Source: Actinomycetota bacterium (GTDB lineage Bacteria > Actinomycetota > Actinomycetes > Nanopelagicales > Nanopelagicaceae). From it: DNA of 5,865 bases. Numbering within the stretch: the first letter of the stretch is position 1; each line of letters opens with the position of its first letter. The position numbers and the translations under genes were made by a program. The stretch lies in NCBI GenBank assembly GCA_947463335.1, contig CANHRF010000069.1, positions 1 through 5,865 of the forward strand, read 5' to 3'. Under the pieces are notes generated by a model. That model was not told the origin of the DNA, made no database searches, and worked only from the letters and a program-made list of their open reading frames with translations. Below are positions 1 to 5,401 of the stretch, one piece after another.

Positions 1-218
1 CTGCAGCAGAACTAGCAGAAGCAGCAGCACAAGATGCTACTGATGCTGCTTTGGATGCTACAGAAGCTGCAACTCTTGCCGGAGCTTTGGCTCAGGAAGC
101 AGTTGATGCAGTTGCTGATCTATCAACACAGGTAGCTACACTGATCGCCGCTCTAAAGAAGCAGATCACAACGCTAACTAACCTAGTAATCAAGATCCAG
201 AAGAAGGTCCGCGCTTAA
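1..218 (+). CDS. C-terminal end of an alanine-rich coiled-coil protein (5' end outside window)
   Basis: The reading frame enters the window open (first full codon at base 3) and gives 71 residues before TAA at 216-218, immediately followed by a second in-frame TAA. The first 39 residues are about half alanine (18), and the alanines fall in a 4-3 heptad rhythm (fragment positions 1, 5, 8, 12, 15, 19, 22, 26, 33, 36). The last part switches to a bulky aliphatic core (V44, I48, L51, I55, L58, V62, I65, V69) and ends in a basic tail, KKVRA. This predicts a long coiled coil with an alanine-packed section. Similar alanine-rich proteins with lysine-rich ends occur in planktonic actinobacteria as presumed surface or structural proteins; that is recollection, not a search. 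No enzymatic motif is visible. The following terminator shows that its transcription unit ends here. Confidence 0.75.
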   Translation, partial: AAELAEAAAQDATDAALDATEAATLAGALAQEAVDAVADLSTQVATLIAALKKQITTLTNLVIKIQKKVRA

Positions 219-246
219 TAAGCGTAGGTCTTTCAAAGATCTAGAA

Positions 247-294
247 CCGAAACCCGGTTCCCTCTACGGAGGGAGCCGGGTTTCGGCTTTTCTT
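247..294 (+). terminator. Strong intrinsic terminator with UACG tetraloop
   Basis: An 18-base arm (247-264) pairs with 269-286 through 17 Watson-Crick pairs and one G-U wobble (258 with 275). It closes on the very stable tetraloop cUACGg (265-268). A T-rich run CTTTTCTT follows at 287-294. It begins 28 bases after the first gene's stop codon and ends 16 bases before the next start codon, so it ends the coiled-coil gene's transcript. Confidence 0.93.
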
Positions 295-297
295 AAG

Positions 298-303
298 TAA
301 GAT
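298..303 (+). promoter_or_regulatory. Putative -10 box for a leaderless transcript of the ligase gene
   Basis: TAAGAT fits the TANNNT form of a sigma-70/SigA -10 hexamer and is followed by exactly 7 bases before the ATG at 311. Transcription would then begin at or next to the start codon, giving a leaderless mRNA. No Shine-Dalgarno sequence is visible upstream of the ATG, and the terminator leaves no room for a longer leader. No -35 box is recognisable; its position would fall inside the terminator hairpin. Inference only. Confidence 0.45.
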
Positions 304-310
304 TGTCCGT

Positions 311-2008
311 ATGTTGAATTTAAGTAGTGAAAAGAGTCTGGCTCGCTTTATCTCCTTTGGAGCGGCCTTTACTACCGTTTTTGTCCTTTGGGGTTCGGTC
401 ACCGACCCAGTTAATTCACCTAAATTGTTTATCCTCGGCGCTTGCGCCTTTGCTGGTGGGGCGATCGCCTTTGCAATGGGATTTAAGGAAATTTGGCGCT
501 CATCGCGCCTTTGGCTGCTGGGCTCAATTGTATTTATTACCTTTTCGATATCGGCGATCATAAATAGTTCTTCACCACTGCAGCAGAATATCTACGGAAC
601 TTACGGGCGAAATACCGGCTTTGTAACCTACTTCGCGCTCTTGTTGATTGCAACTGCCGCAACTCTGCTACGACAAAAATCAAACTTCAACCTACTAATT
701 TACAGCCTCTTCGCGGCAGGGATAGCCAATATTGCTTACTGCCTTTGGGCGATCGCTTTTGGTGACTTTATTGGTTGGAATAATCCTTATGGAAATATCT
801 TAGGAACCTTTGGTAATCCAAACTTTATCGGCGCTTTCCTAGGAATCTTTATCACGGCGCTGACCGCTTATGTCGTTCAACCAGGGACATCTTGGAAAGT
901 CCGTGGCGTAGCTTTAGTAACGGTAATTGTTGGTTTATATGAAATCGATAAATCAAATGCTGTGCAGGGACTTGTTGTTTCAGCAGCAGGGTTTTCAATA
1001 ATTGGTTTCTACTTTATTCGATCCCGCTTTAAATCGAATCTGATTTTGGGTGGCTACACAATTGTTGTGGCGATACTTGGATTTATTTCGCTTATGGGTG
1101 CGTTGCAAAAGGGGCCGTTTACTTCATTCATTTACAAGACCTCAGTTTCGCTGCGTGGACAGTATTGGGAAGCCGGTTTGAATATGGGCAACCTATTTCC
1201 ACTTACTGGTGTTGGTATGGATTCTTATGGCGATTGGTTTCGCCGAGCACGCGATGAGCAAGCTTTGATTATGCCTGGCCCAGAGACAGTGACAAATGCC
1301 GCCCACAATATCCCCTTTGATCTTTTGGCATATGGCGGATGGCCTTTGTTTATCTCATATATTTTCTTAATTGCACTTACAGTAATTGCAATTTTGAAAG
1401 TGACTTTGCGTATTAAAAAATATGATGGAACCTTTATCGCTTTAACAGTTGCTTGGGTTTGTTACCAGATTCAATCAATAATTAGTATCAGCCAGATCGG
1501 ACTTGCTGTTTGGGGCTGGGTCTTGAGTGGAGCGGTGATTGCATATGAAATTGCCACCCACGATTCAGATTCTGCGGAGAAGAAACTAACCGGAGCAAGA
1601 TCTGCAAAAGCAAAAGAGCAGATCTTTTCAGCAACTGCGATTGGTGGCTTGGGGCTTGTCCTTGGCGCACTGATTGCTGTGCCACCGTTATCGGCAGATA
1701 TGAAGTGGAGATCAGCGTTAGCAAGCAGCGATTTGACGCAATTGAAATTAGCGCTGGAACCTTCATATCTGACACCAACTGATACAAATCGCTTGATCAA
1801 TATGGTTTCAATTGCCGAAAATAGTAAGTTGCCAGATGTTGCATATGAATACGCAAAGAAGGCCGTGGAGTTTAATCCGGATAGCTTTGATAGCTGGCGA
1901 ACTTTGTATGCGATTTCCAAATCAACACCGCAAGATAAAGAGCTTGCGCTGGCAAATATGAGACGTTTGGATCCTAAGAATACGAATGTGCTAAATACTC
2001 CGAAATGA
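311..2008 (+). CDS. O-antigen ligase / Wzy-like polymerase family membrane protein with C-terminal TPR domain
   Basis: A 565-residue polytopic membrane protein of the WaaL/Wzy_C family. These enzymes transfer or polymerise lipid-linked glycans on the outer face of the cytoplasmic membrane. About a dozen hydrophobic segments fill residues 12-460. Family-like landmarks are YGRNTGF (98-104), GNPNF (168-172), RGQYW (282-286) before the large external loop, and the AHN motif with H332, the position of the histidine important in WaaL enzymes. A basic stretch (about 420-437) and a last membrane segment (about 440-460) lead to a soluble tail of about 100 residues. That tail has a TPR-like helix pair (about 508-535, with A511, A515, A518 and P523) and is predicted to lie outside the cell. 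The ATG at 311 fits the N-terminus and the leaderless -10 box. The stop overlaps the next gene by four bases (ATGA), indicating translational coupling. Whether it is a ligase, polymerase or protein O-glycosyltransferase cannot be told from sequence. Confidence 0.85.
   Translation: MLNLSSEKSLARFISFGAAFTTVFVLWGSVTDPVNSPKLFILGACAFAGGAIAFAMGFKEIWRSSRLWLLGSIVFITFSISAIINSSSPLQQNIYGTYGRNTGFVTYFALLLIATAATLLRQKSNFNLLIYSLFAAGIANIAYCLWAIAFGDFIGWNNPYGNILGTFGNPNFIGAFLGIFITALTAYVVQPGTSWKVRGVALVTVIVGLYEIDKSNAVQGLVVSAAGFSIIGFYFIRSRFKSNLILGGYTIVVAILGFISLMGALQKGPFTSFIYKTSVSLRGQYWEAGLNMGNLFPLTGVGMDSYGDWFRRARDEQALIMPGPETVTNAAHNIPFDLLAYGGWPLFISYIFLIALTVIAILKVTLRIKKYDGTFIALTVAWVCYQIQSIISISQIGLAVWGWVLSGAVIAYEIATHDSDSAEKKLTGARSAKAKEQIFSATAIGGLGLVLGALIAVPPLSADMKWRSALASSDLTQLKLALEPSYLTPTDTNRLINMVSIAENSKLPDVAYEYAKKAVEFNPDSFDSWRTLYAISKSTPQDKELALANMRRLDPKNTNVLNTPK
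461..468. repeat. HIP1-type palindrome GCGATCGC, copy 1
   Basis: Perfect octamer palindrome encoding Ala51-Ile-Ala of the ligase-like protein. It is one of four copies in the window; a random sequence of this composition would be expected to contain far fewer than one. The motif is known as HIP1 in cyanobacteria. Confidence 0.9.
749..756. repeat. HIP1-type palindrome GCGATCGC, copy 2
   Basis: Second copy, encoding Ala-Ile-Ala in the WAIAFG stretch of the ligase-like protein. Confidence 0.9.
1597..1626. repeat. Perfect 9-base inverted repeat inside the ligase gene
   Basis: AAGATCTGC (1597-1605) is repeated inverted as GCAGATCTT (1618-1626), with a 12-base A-rich spacer and two further Ts behind the right arm. 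It encodes the basic cytoplasmic linker (ARSAKAKEQIF) before the last membrane segment. It could form a modest mRNA hairpin resembling a weak terminator or pause site, but a role is unproven and chance is possible. Confidence 0.5.
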
Positions 2009-3213
2009 AGAAAGTAGCGATCATCGGCCAAGGTTATGTTGGCCTAACTATTTCGGCATTTGCCGCAAAGAGTTATGAGGTAATTGGGTTTGATAACAGC
2101 CAGAAGGTTGTGGACCAGTTAAATCAGGGTATTTCGCATATAGAAGGCGTAAAAAGTGAGGATATAAAGGCTGCTATCGCTGCGGGAAGTTATCAAGCGA
2201 CGGCAAATGGCGCTGATATCGCAGGGGCTGACATTGTGGTGATTGCGGTGCCGACGCCTTTGGATAAAGATCGAAAGCCGGATCTGACCTTTATTGAGAG
2301 CGCTTGTAAGACGATTGCGGAAAACATCAGCCATCCAGTTTTGGTGATTAACGAATCTACTTCTTATCCCGGCACGATTCGTGGAGTCATCAAGCCGTTG
2401 ATTGAGAAGTTATCTGGCGGCAAGGTTGAACATTTATATGCGATTTCGCCAGAGCGAGTGGATCCAGGTCGCAGCGATTGGGATCAGAAGAACACGCCTC
2501 GGTTATATGCAGGTTTAACTCCTGAGGCTTCAAAGCAGACTCGAGATTTTTACTCATCGTTCTGTGACAAGTTGGTTGAGGTTTCATCACCTGAAGTCGC
2601 CGAAGCTGCAAAGTTATTTGAGAATACTTTTAGACAGGTGAACATTGCCTTGGTAAATGAATTTGCGCAGATTGCTAATGCGCTGGGTATTTCAGTTTAT
2701 GAAACGCTGGAAGCGGCAGATACCAAGCCTTACGGTTTTATGAAATTTAACCCCAGCGCGGGCGTGGGTGGACATTGCATTCCGGTAGATCCATCGTATT
2801 TATCGCATGTTGCGGCGGGCTTGGGTGTGCCGGCAACGTTTATTGAACGTGCGAACGAAGTTAATTTAGAGATGCCGAAATATGTTGTTGGTCGCGTAGC
2901 TGCAGATAATGGTGGATCATTAAAGGGTAAGAAGGTTCAGATAATTGGCGTTTCTTATAAGCCAAATGTTGCGGATACTCGTGAAACGCCCGCGGAGTTG
3001 GTTATTGAAGAGGCAAAGAAGTTAGGCGCTGAAGTTACTTGGCACGATGGCTTGGTTGGCACGTGGAAGGGGCAGAGCTCAACGCCTTTGGGTGGTGTGG
3101 ATATTGCGATCGTGGTTACTTTGCACGATGGCGTGGATAAGAAGGCAGTGCTGGCGAGTGCGCCATATGTCTTTGATACAACTGGAAAAGTGCCAGGGGC
3201 TAAAGGGCTTTAA
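2005..3213 (+). CDS. Nucleotide-sugar 6-dehydrogenase, UDP-HexNAc (WbpA/TviB) class
   Basis: A cytoplasmic enzyme of 402 residues that oxidises the C6 hydroxyl of a UDP-sugar to a carboxylate with two NAD+. The N-terminal Rossmann domain shows G8-Q-G10-Y-V-G13 with acidic D30 after strand 2. The family motifs PTPLD, ESTSYPGT and SPERVDPG (E150) follow. The central helix carries K203 and N207, and the catalytic cysteine C258 and D262 lie in GGHCIPVDP. The C-terminal UDP-binding domain begins near GVSYKPNVADTRETPAE. The SPERVDPG and GGHCIPVDP forms match the UDP-N-acetylhexosamine dehydrogenases (WbpA, WbpO, TviB); UDP-glucose dehydrogenases typically carry SPEFLREG and GGxCFPKD. UDP-GlcNAc is therefore the likeliest substrate, but this is inferred. 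All catalytic residues are present, and the C-terminus is slightly shorter than WbpA. The start overlaps the ligase stop (ATGA) with no Shine-Dalgarno, so expression probably depends on coupling. The stop lies one base from that of the opposing gene. Confidence 0.9.
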   Translation: MKKVAIIGQGYVGLTISAFAAKSYEVIGFDNSQKVVDQLNQGISHIEGVKSEDIKAAIAAGSYQATANGADIAGADIVVIAVPTPLDKDRKPDLTFIESACKTIAENISHPVLVINESTSYPGTIRGVIKPLIEKLSGGKVEHLYAISPERVDPGRSDWDQKNTPRLYAGLTPEASKQTRDFYSSFCDKLVEVSSPEVAEAAKLFENTFRQVNIALVNEFAQIANALGISVYETLEAADTKPYGFMKFNPSAGVGGHCIPVDPSYLSHVAAGLGVPATFIERANEVNLEMPKYVVGRVAADNGGSLKGKKVQIIGVSYKPNVADTRETPAELVIEEAKKLGAEVTWHDGLVGTWKGQSSTPLGGVDIAIVVTLHDGVDKKAVLASAPYVFDTTGKVPGAKGL

Positions 3214-3214
3214 T

Positions 3215-4168
3215 TTACTTCTTCATCTCGGCGGCAACATCGTCAATGATGTTATCTAAAGTATTTGCGGGCGCCCATCCGATACTTGCTTTGATCTTTG
3301 ATATATCCGGCACTCGACGTTGCATATCTTCAAAACCAGTTGGGTATGCCTGGTCATATGGCGTGTAGGTAATCTGTGAAGTTGATTTGGTGCGTTCGAT
3401 GATTTTTTCAGCTAACTGCTTAATGCTGCTTTCGCCAACGCCACCGATGTTGTAGACCTCACCGATTGCAGAATCTGTTGTGGCTAAGGTCAAAATTGCT
3501 TTGACTGCATCTCGCACGTGGCAGAAGACTCGTGATTGTGTGCCATCGCCATAAATTGAAATTGGTTCGTTGGCAAGGGCTGCTTTAACAAAGCGGGGCA
3601 AGACCATTCCGTAACGTCCGGTCTGGCGTGGGCCAACTGTGTTAAATAATCGCACGGTCGTGACTTTGAGTTGTTTGGATATAAAGAGTGCGTGGGCGAT
3701 CGCTTCTTCAAGTGCTTTCGCATCGGAATATGTCCAGCGGATTTTCTGTGGTGCGCCGACTACGCGATCATCGGTTTCAGAAAGTGGTTGCTTTGGGTTC
3801 TTGCCATAAATCTCTGATGTGCTGGCGATGACAATTCTTTTATTTAGCTTTGTGGCGGCGTTTAAGACAACTTCTGAACCAGTGAAGTTAATGGAAACAG
3901 ATTCGATTGGGTTTTCTAATATTGTGTTAACACCGAGGGCTGCGGCCATATGAAGTACCAAGTCGGCTGGCGCCATTAACTTTTCGACTAAGGCGGCGTC
4001 GCGGATATCGCCTTGGTGGATTTCTATCTGGTCTTTGATATGGGCGATATTGGCGGCTGATCCAGTGGACATATTGTCGAGGATTGAGACTTGATCGCCT
4101 TGGGCAAGTAGGGCATCGCACAAGTGAGAGCCGATAAAACCGGCGCCACCGGTGATGAAAACGCGCAT
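3215..4168 (-). CDS. NAD-dependent epimerase/dehydratase (extended SDR), UDP-glucuronate decarboxylase-like
   Basis: 317 residues with an N-terminal NAD-binding GGAGFIGSH (G7, G10, G13) and D31 after strand 2. The active site shows STSEIYG (116-122, T117 and E119) and Y147-SDA-K151. The order STSE-YG, then IRWTYSDAK, RLFNTVGPR, YGDGTQSR and QRRVPDIS (R285) closely follows UDP-glucuronate decarboxylases (UXS and the ArnA C-terminal domain), in which the equivalent Glu and Arg are implicated in decarboxylation. GalE-like 4-epimerases of the same fold are the main alternative. Together with the convergent dehydrogenase it could turn a UDP-uronic acid into a UDP-pentose or UDP-N-acetylxylosamine; this is inference. 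The start at 4168 (MRVF) was chosen because the Rossmann strand begins there and a -10-like TAGACT stands 7 bases upstream. An in-frame ATG at 4189 would add MDDRLAA. The gene has its own promoter and runs divergently from the acyltransferase. Confidence 0.87.
   Translation of the reverse strand: MRVFITGGAGFIGSHLCDALLAQGDQVSILDNMSTGSAANIAHIKDQIEIHQGDIRDAALVEKLMAPADLVLHMAAALGVNTILENPIESVSINFTGSEVVLNAATKLNKRIVIASTSEIYGKNPKQPLSETDDRVVGAPQKIRWTYSDAKALEEAIAHALFISKQLKVTTVRLFNTVGPRQTGRYGMVLPRFVKAALANEPISIYGDGTQSRVFCHVRDAVKAILTLATTDSAIGEVYNIGGVGESSIKQLAEKIIERTKSTSQITYTPYDQAYPTGFEDMQRRVPDISKIKASIGWAPANTLDNIIDDVAAEMKK
3696..3703. repeat. HIP1-type palindrome GCGATCGC, copy 3
   Basis: Third copy, read on the minus strand as Ala-Ile-Ala in EEAIAHAL of the SDR enzyme. 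It shows that the preference is independent of gene orientation. Confidence 0.9.
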
Positions 4169-4175
4169 AGCGGCA

Positions 4176-4181
4176 AGTCTA
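4176..4181 (-). promoter_or_regulatory. Putative -10 box for a leaderless transcript of the SDR gene
   Basis: Read on the minus strand, TAGACT is followed by the 7-base spacer TGCCGCT and then the ATG at 4168. This is the same geometry as TAAGAT-TGTCCGT-ATG in front of the ligase gene, and the two 16-base stretches agree at 10 positions. No Shine-Dalgarno sequence is seen in front of this ATG. If it is real, the mRNA begins at the start codon and the ATG at 4189 is not used. Confidence 0.42.
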
Positions 4182-4226
4182 TCGTCCATATCATCCCGTG
4201 TTTAGGTAACCAAGTACTTTCATTTT

Positions 4227-4256
4227 TATAGATTAGGGACCTCCAGAATGTCCTAA
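4227..4256 (+). promoter_or_regulatory. Possible promoter element and small hairpin upstream of the acyltransferase
   Basis: The gap between the divergent genes is AT-rich. TATAGATT (4227-4234) contains a TANNNT hexamer that could be a -10 box for the rightward gene, giving a leader of roughly 60 bases; no matching -35 is seen. Directly after it TTAGGGAC (4233-4240) can pair with GTCCTAA (4250-4256) across a 9-base loop with one bulged G. No T-run follows on either strand, so it is not a terminator; it could be an operator or a chance pairing. Confidence 0.25.
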
Positions 4257-4301
4257 AAGCAAGATCAGACTGAACTGCTTGCAGATGTGGGATATTTTGA
4301 T

Positions 4302-5282
4302 ATGGCCAATACCGATCAAAGACTTTACGGTATTGACTTAGCCAGATCTATAGCAATTCTTGGCGTAGTTTTAGTCCATTGCGGTCTATTCGAAAACGGC
4401 CGTTTTGGAGTTCAACTTTTCTTTCTTGTAAGTGGCTTCTTACTTGCAGACCTAGGAAAACTTTCTGGAAGAGACTTTCTTATTAGACGTGGATTTAGGC
4501 TTTTTCCTTTGTATTGGATAATCCTAATCCTGTTTTATCGAAATGATTTTGATTCTTTTTGGCAACTCTTTATTTCTCTTACCCTAATTCAAAGCACTCA
4601 TTGGATTTTTACTTCTACACCTGGAGCATGGTCGATCAGCAATGAATGGATTTTTTCTTTGCTACTCCCAATCATCAGGAGAATAACTAGAAAAAAAATA
4701 TTCATCATCATCTTATTTTCGTGGCTTGGCCAATTACTCTCTTCCTTTCTTGTTTGGAGATGGGGCGGAGTTACTTCATCGGAGGGTGAAACCCAGTACG
4801 CTCTGTATATTTGGGTAAATACATTAAACCCCTTTATAAATGTTTCCTTTTTTCTTATCGGGATAGGGCTGAAGAAGACGTTTATTCCCATTTTAAAAAA
4901 TAGATTGATTGCGTTCACGATCATAATTGCCAGCCAGTTGTCATCATTATTTCTAGGGCTGGATATGCTGTTTCTTTGGCCACCAGTTCTCTGGGCTATA
5001 TTCTCACTTTGTATTGGATGGACGCCTCGATCCAAAATTACGAAATACTTTGTGAGATTTATTGGGAAGCGAACCTATGGTATTTTCTTTATTCATTTCA
5101 TTATCCTTGCCTATTTAACAGAAATCTCTTGGATACAAGAACTATCAGAGAATTTAAGATTGCAACAGTGGACTTTATTTGCAATAACATTTATCACTTC
5201 GGCGGTTTTTGCTGATTTTTGCTGGAGATTTATAGAAAACCCTTCAATCAAAATTTCACGGAGATTTATTCGCAATCAATAG
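4302..5282 (+). CDS. Membrane O-acyltransferase, acyltransferase_3 family (OafA/YrhL-like)
   Basis: An integral membrane protein of 326 residues with about ten hydrophobic segments, typical of the transmembrane domain that acetylates or otherwise acylates cell-surface sugars. Family motifs appear in order: the N-terminal GIDLARSIA with D12 and R15, H26 in VLVHCG (the conserved histidine), GVQLFFLVSGF, an RRGFRLFPLYW signature at the next helix, WSISNEWIFSLLLP with the conserved Glu-Trp, TYGIFFIHF, and a final ENPS. The extra C-terminal SGNH domain of some OafA proteins is absent. The acyl group and the target sugar cannot be deduced; the neighbouring genes suggest glycan decoration. The start is uncertain: ATG 4302 has only a weak GGGA 9 bases upstream, and an in-frame GTG at 4287 would add five residues. 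Base and codon use differ from all neighbours: 14 of 21 arginines are AGA or AGG, and bases 4501-4560 hold 15 G or C in 60. Recent acquisition is likely. Confidence 0.88.
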   Translation: MANTDQRLYGIDLARSIAILGVVLVHCGLFENGRFGVQLFFLVSGFLLADLGKLSGRDFLIRRGFRLFPLYWIILILFYRNDFDSFWQLFISLTLIQSTHWIFTSTPGAWSISNEWIFSLLLPIIRRITRKKIFIIILFSWLGQLLSSFLVWRWGGVTSSEGETQYALYIWVNTLNPFINVSFFLIGIGLKKTFIPILKNRLIAFTIIIASQLSSLFLGLDMLFLWPPVLWAIFSLCIGWTPRSKITKYFVRFIGKRTYGIFFIHFIILAYLTEISWIQELSENLRLQQWTLFAITFITSAVFADFCWRFIENPSIKISRRFIRNQ

Positions 5283-5401
5283 TATGAAAAGATTTTGACG
5301 CAGCGCTGATGCCATTGAAAAGACATTGGTCAGATCGTGAATTCTGCTGTTTCTCGGGCAAGGCTCAGATAACTCACAGGCGGGTAAGGCAGGGTTTGGG
5401 T
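5283..5401. other. Intergenic gap after the acyltransferase gene
   Basis: 119 bases with no convincing terminator or tRNA. It contains a -35-like TTGACG (5295-5300) without a matching -10, and the palindrome CAGCGCTG (5301-5308). From 5288 onward the downstream gene's frame is open, with an ATG at 5309 that would add 31 residues, including adjacent cysteines. Nothing in that extension resembles the family, so it is treated as untranslated. Confidence 0.5.
5386..5394 (+). promoter_or_regulatory. Shine-Dalgarno-like site of the ferric-reductase-like gene
   Basis: AAGGCAGGG lies 7 bases upstream of ATG 5402, and its AGGG core suits ribosome binding. Unlike the ligase and SDR genes, no TANNNT box stands 7 bases before this ATG, so this gene appears to have a led message. 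The site favours 5402 over the upstream ATG at 5309. Confidence 0.45.

Noticed and set aside
241..561. Minus-strand open frame across the terminator and ligase start
   Set aside because: It runs through the terminator hairpin and the start of a well supported gene, with no recognisable domain.
1471..2031. Minus-strand open frame of 186 codons
   Set aside because: It lies opposite the strongly supported ligase gene, the product is serine- and alanine-rich with no family features, and it would run into the dehydrogenase start. It is a shadow of the coding strand.
3047..3259. Plus-strand frame of 70 codons over the convergent junction
   Set aside because: It is out of frame within the 3' ends of two supported genes, and its product (W- and R-rich) is not protein-like.
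4187..4189. ATG at 4189 as the start of the SDR enzyme
   Set aside because: It would add seven residues before the Rossmann strand and has only a weak GGGATG upstream; the -10-like box 7 bases before 4168 favours the inner start. Not fully excluded.
4233..4256. TTAGGGAC / GTCCTAA pairing as a terminator
   Set aside because: The stem is short and bulged with no T-run on either side, and no transcript is expected to end there because both flanking genes diverge from the gap.
4598..5035. Minus-strand open frame of 145 codons opposite the acyltransferase
   Set aside because: The plus-strand gene carries a complete set of family motifs; the antisense product has none and no initiation signal.
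5301..5308. CAGCGCTG palindrome after the acyltransferase as an attachment site or operator
   Set aside because: It is a single 8-base palindrome with no partner copy, no flanking repeats and no integrase nearby.
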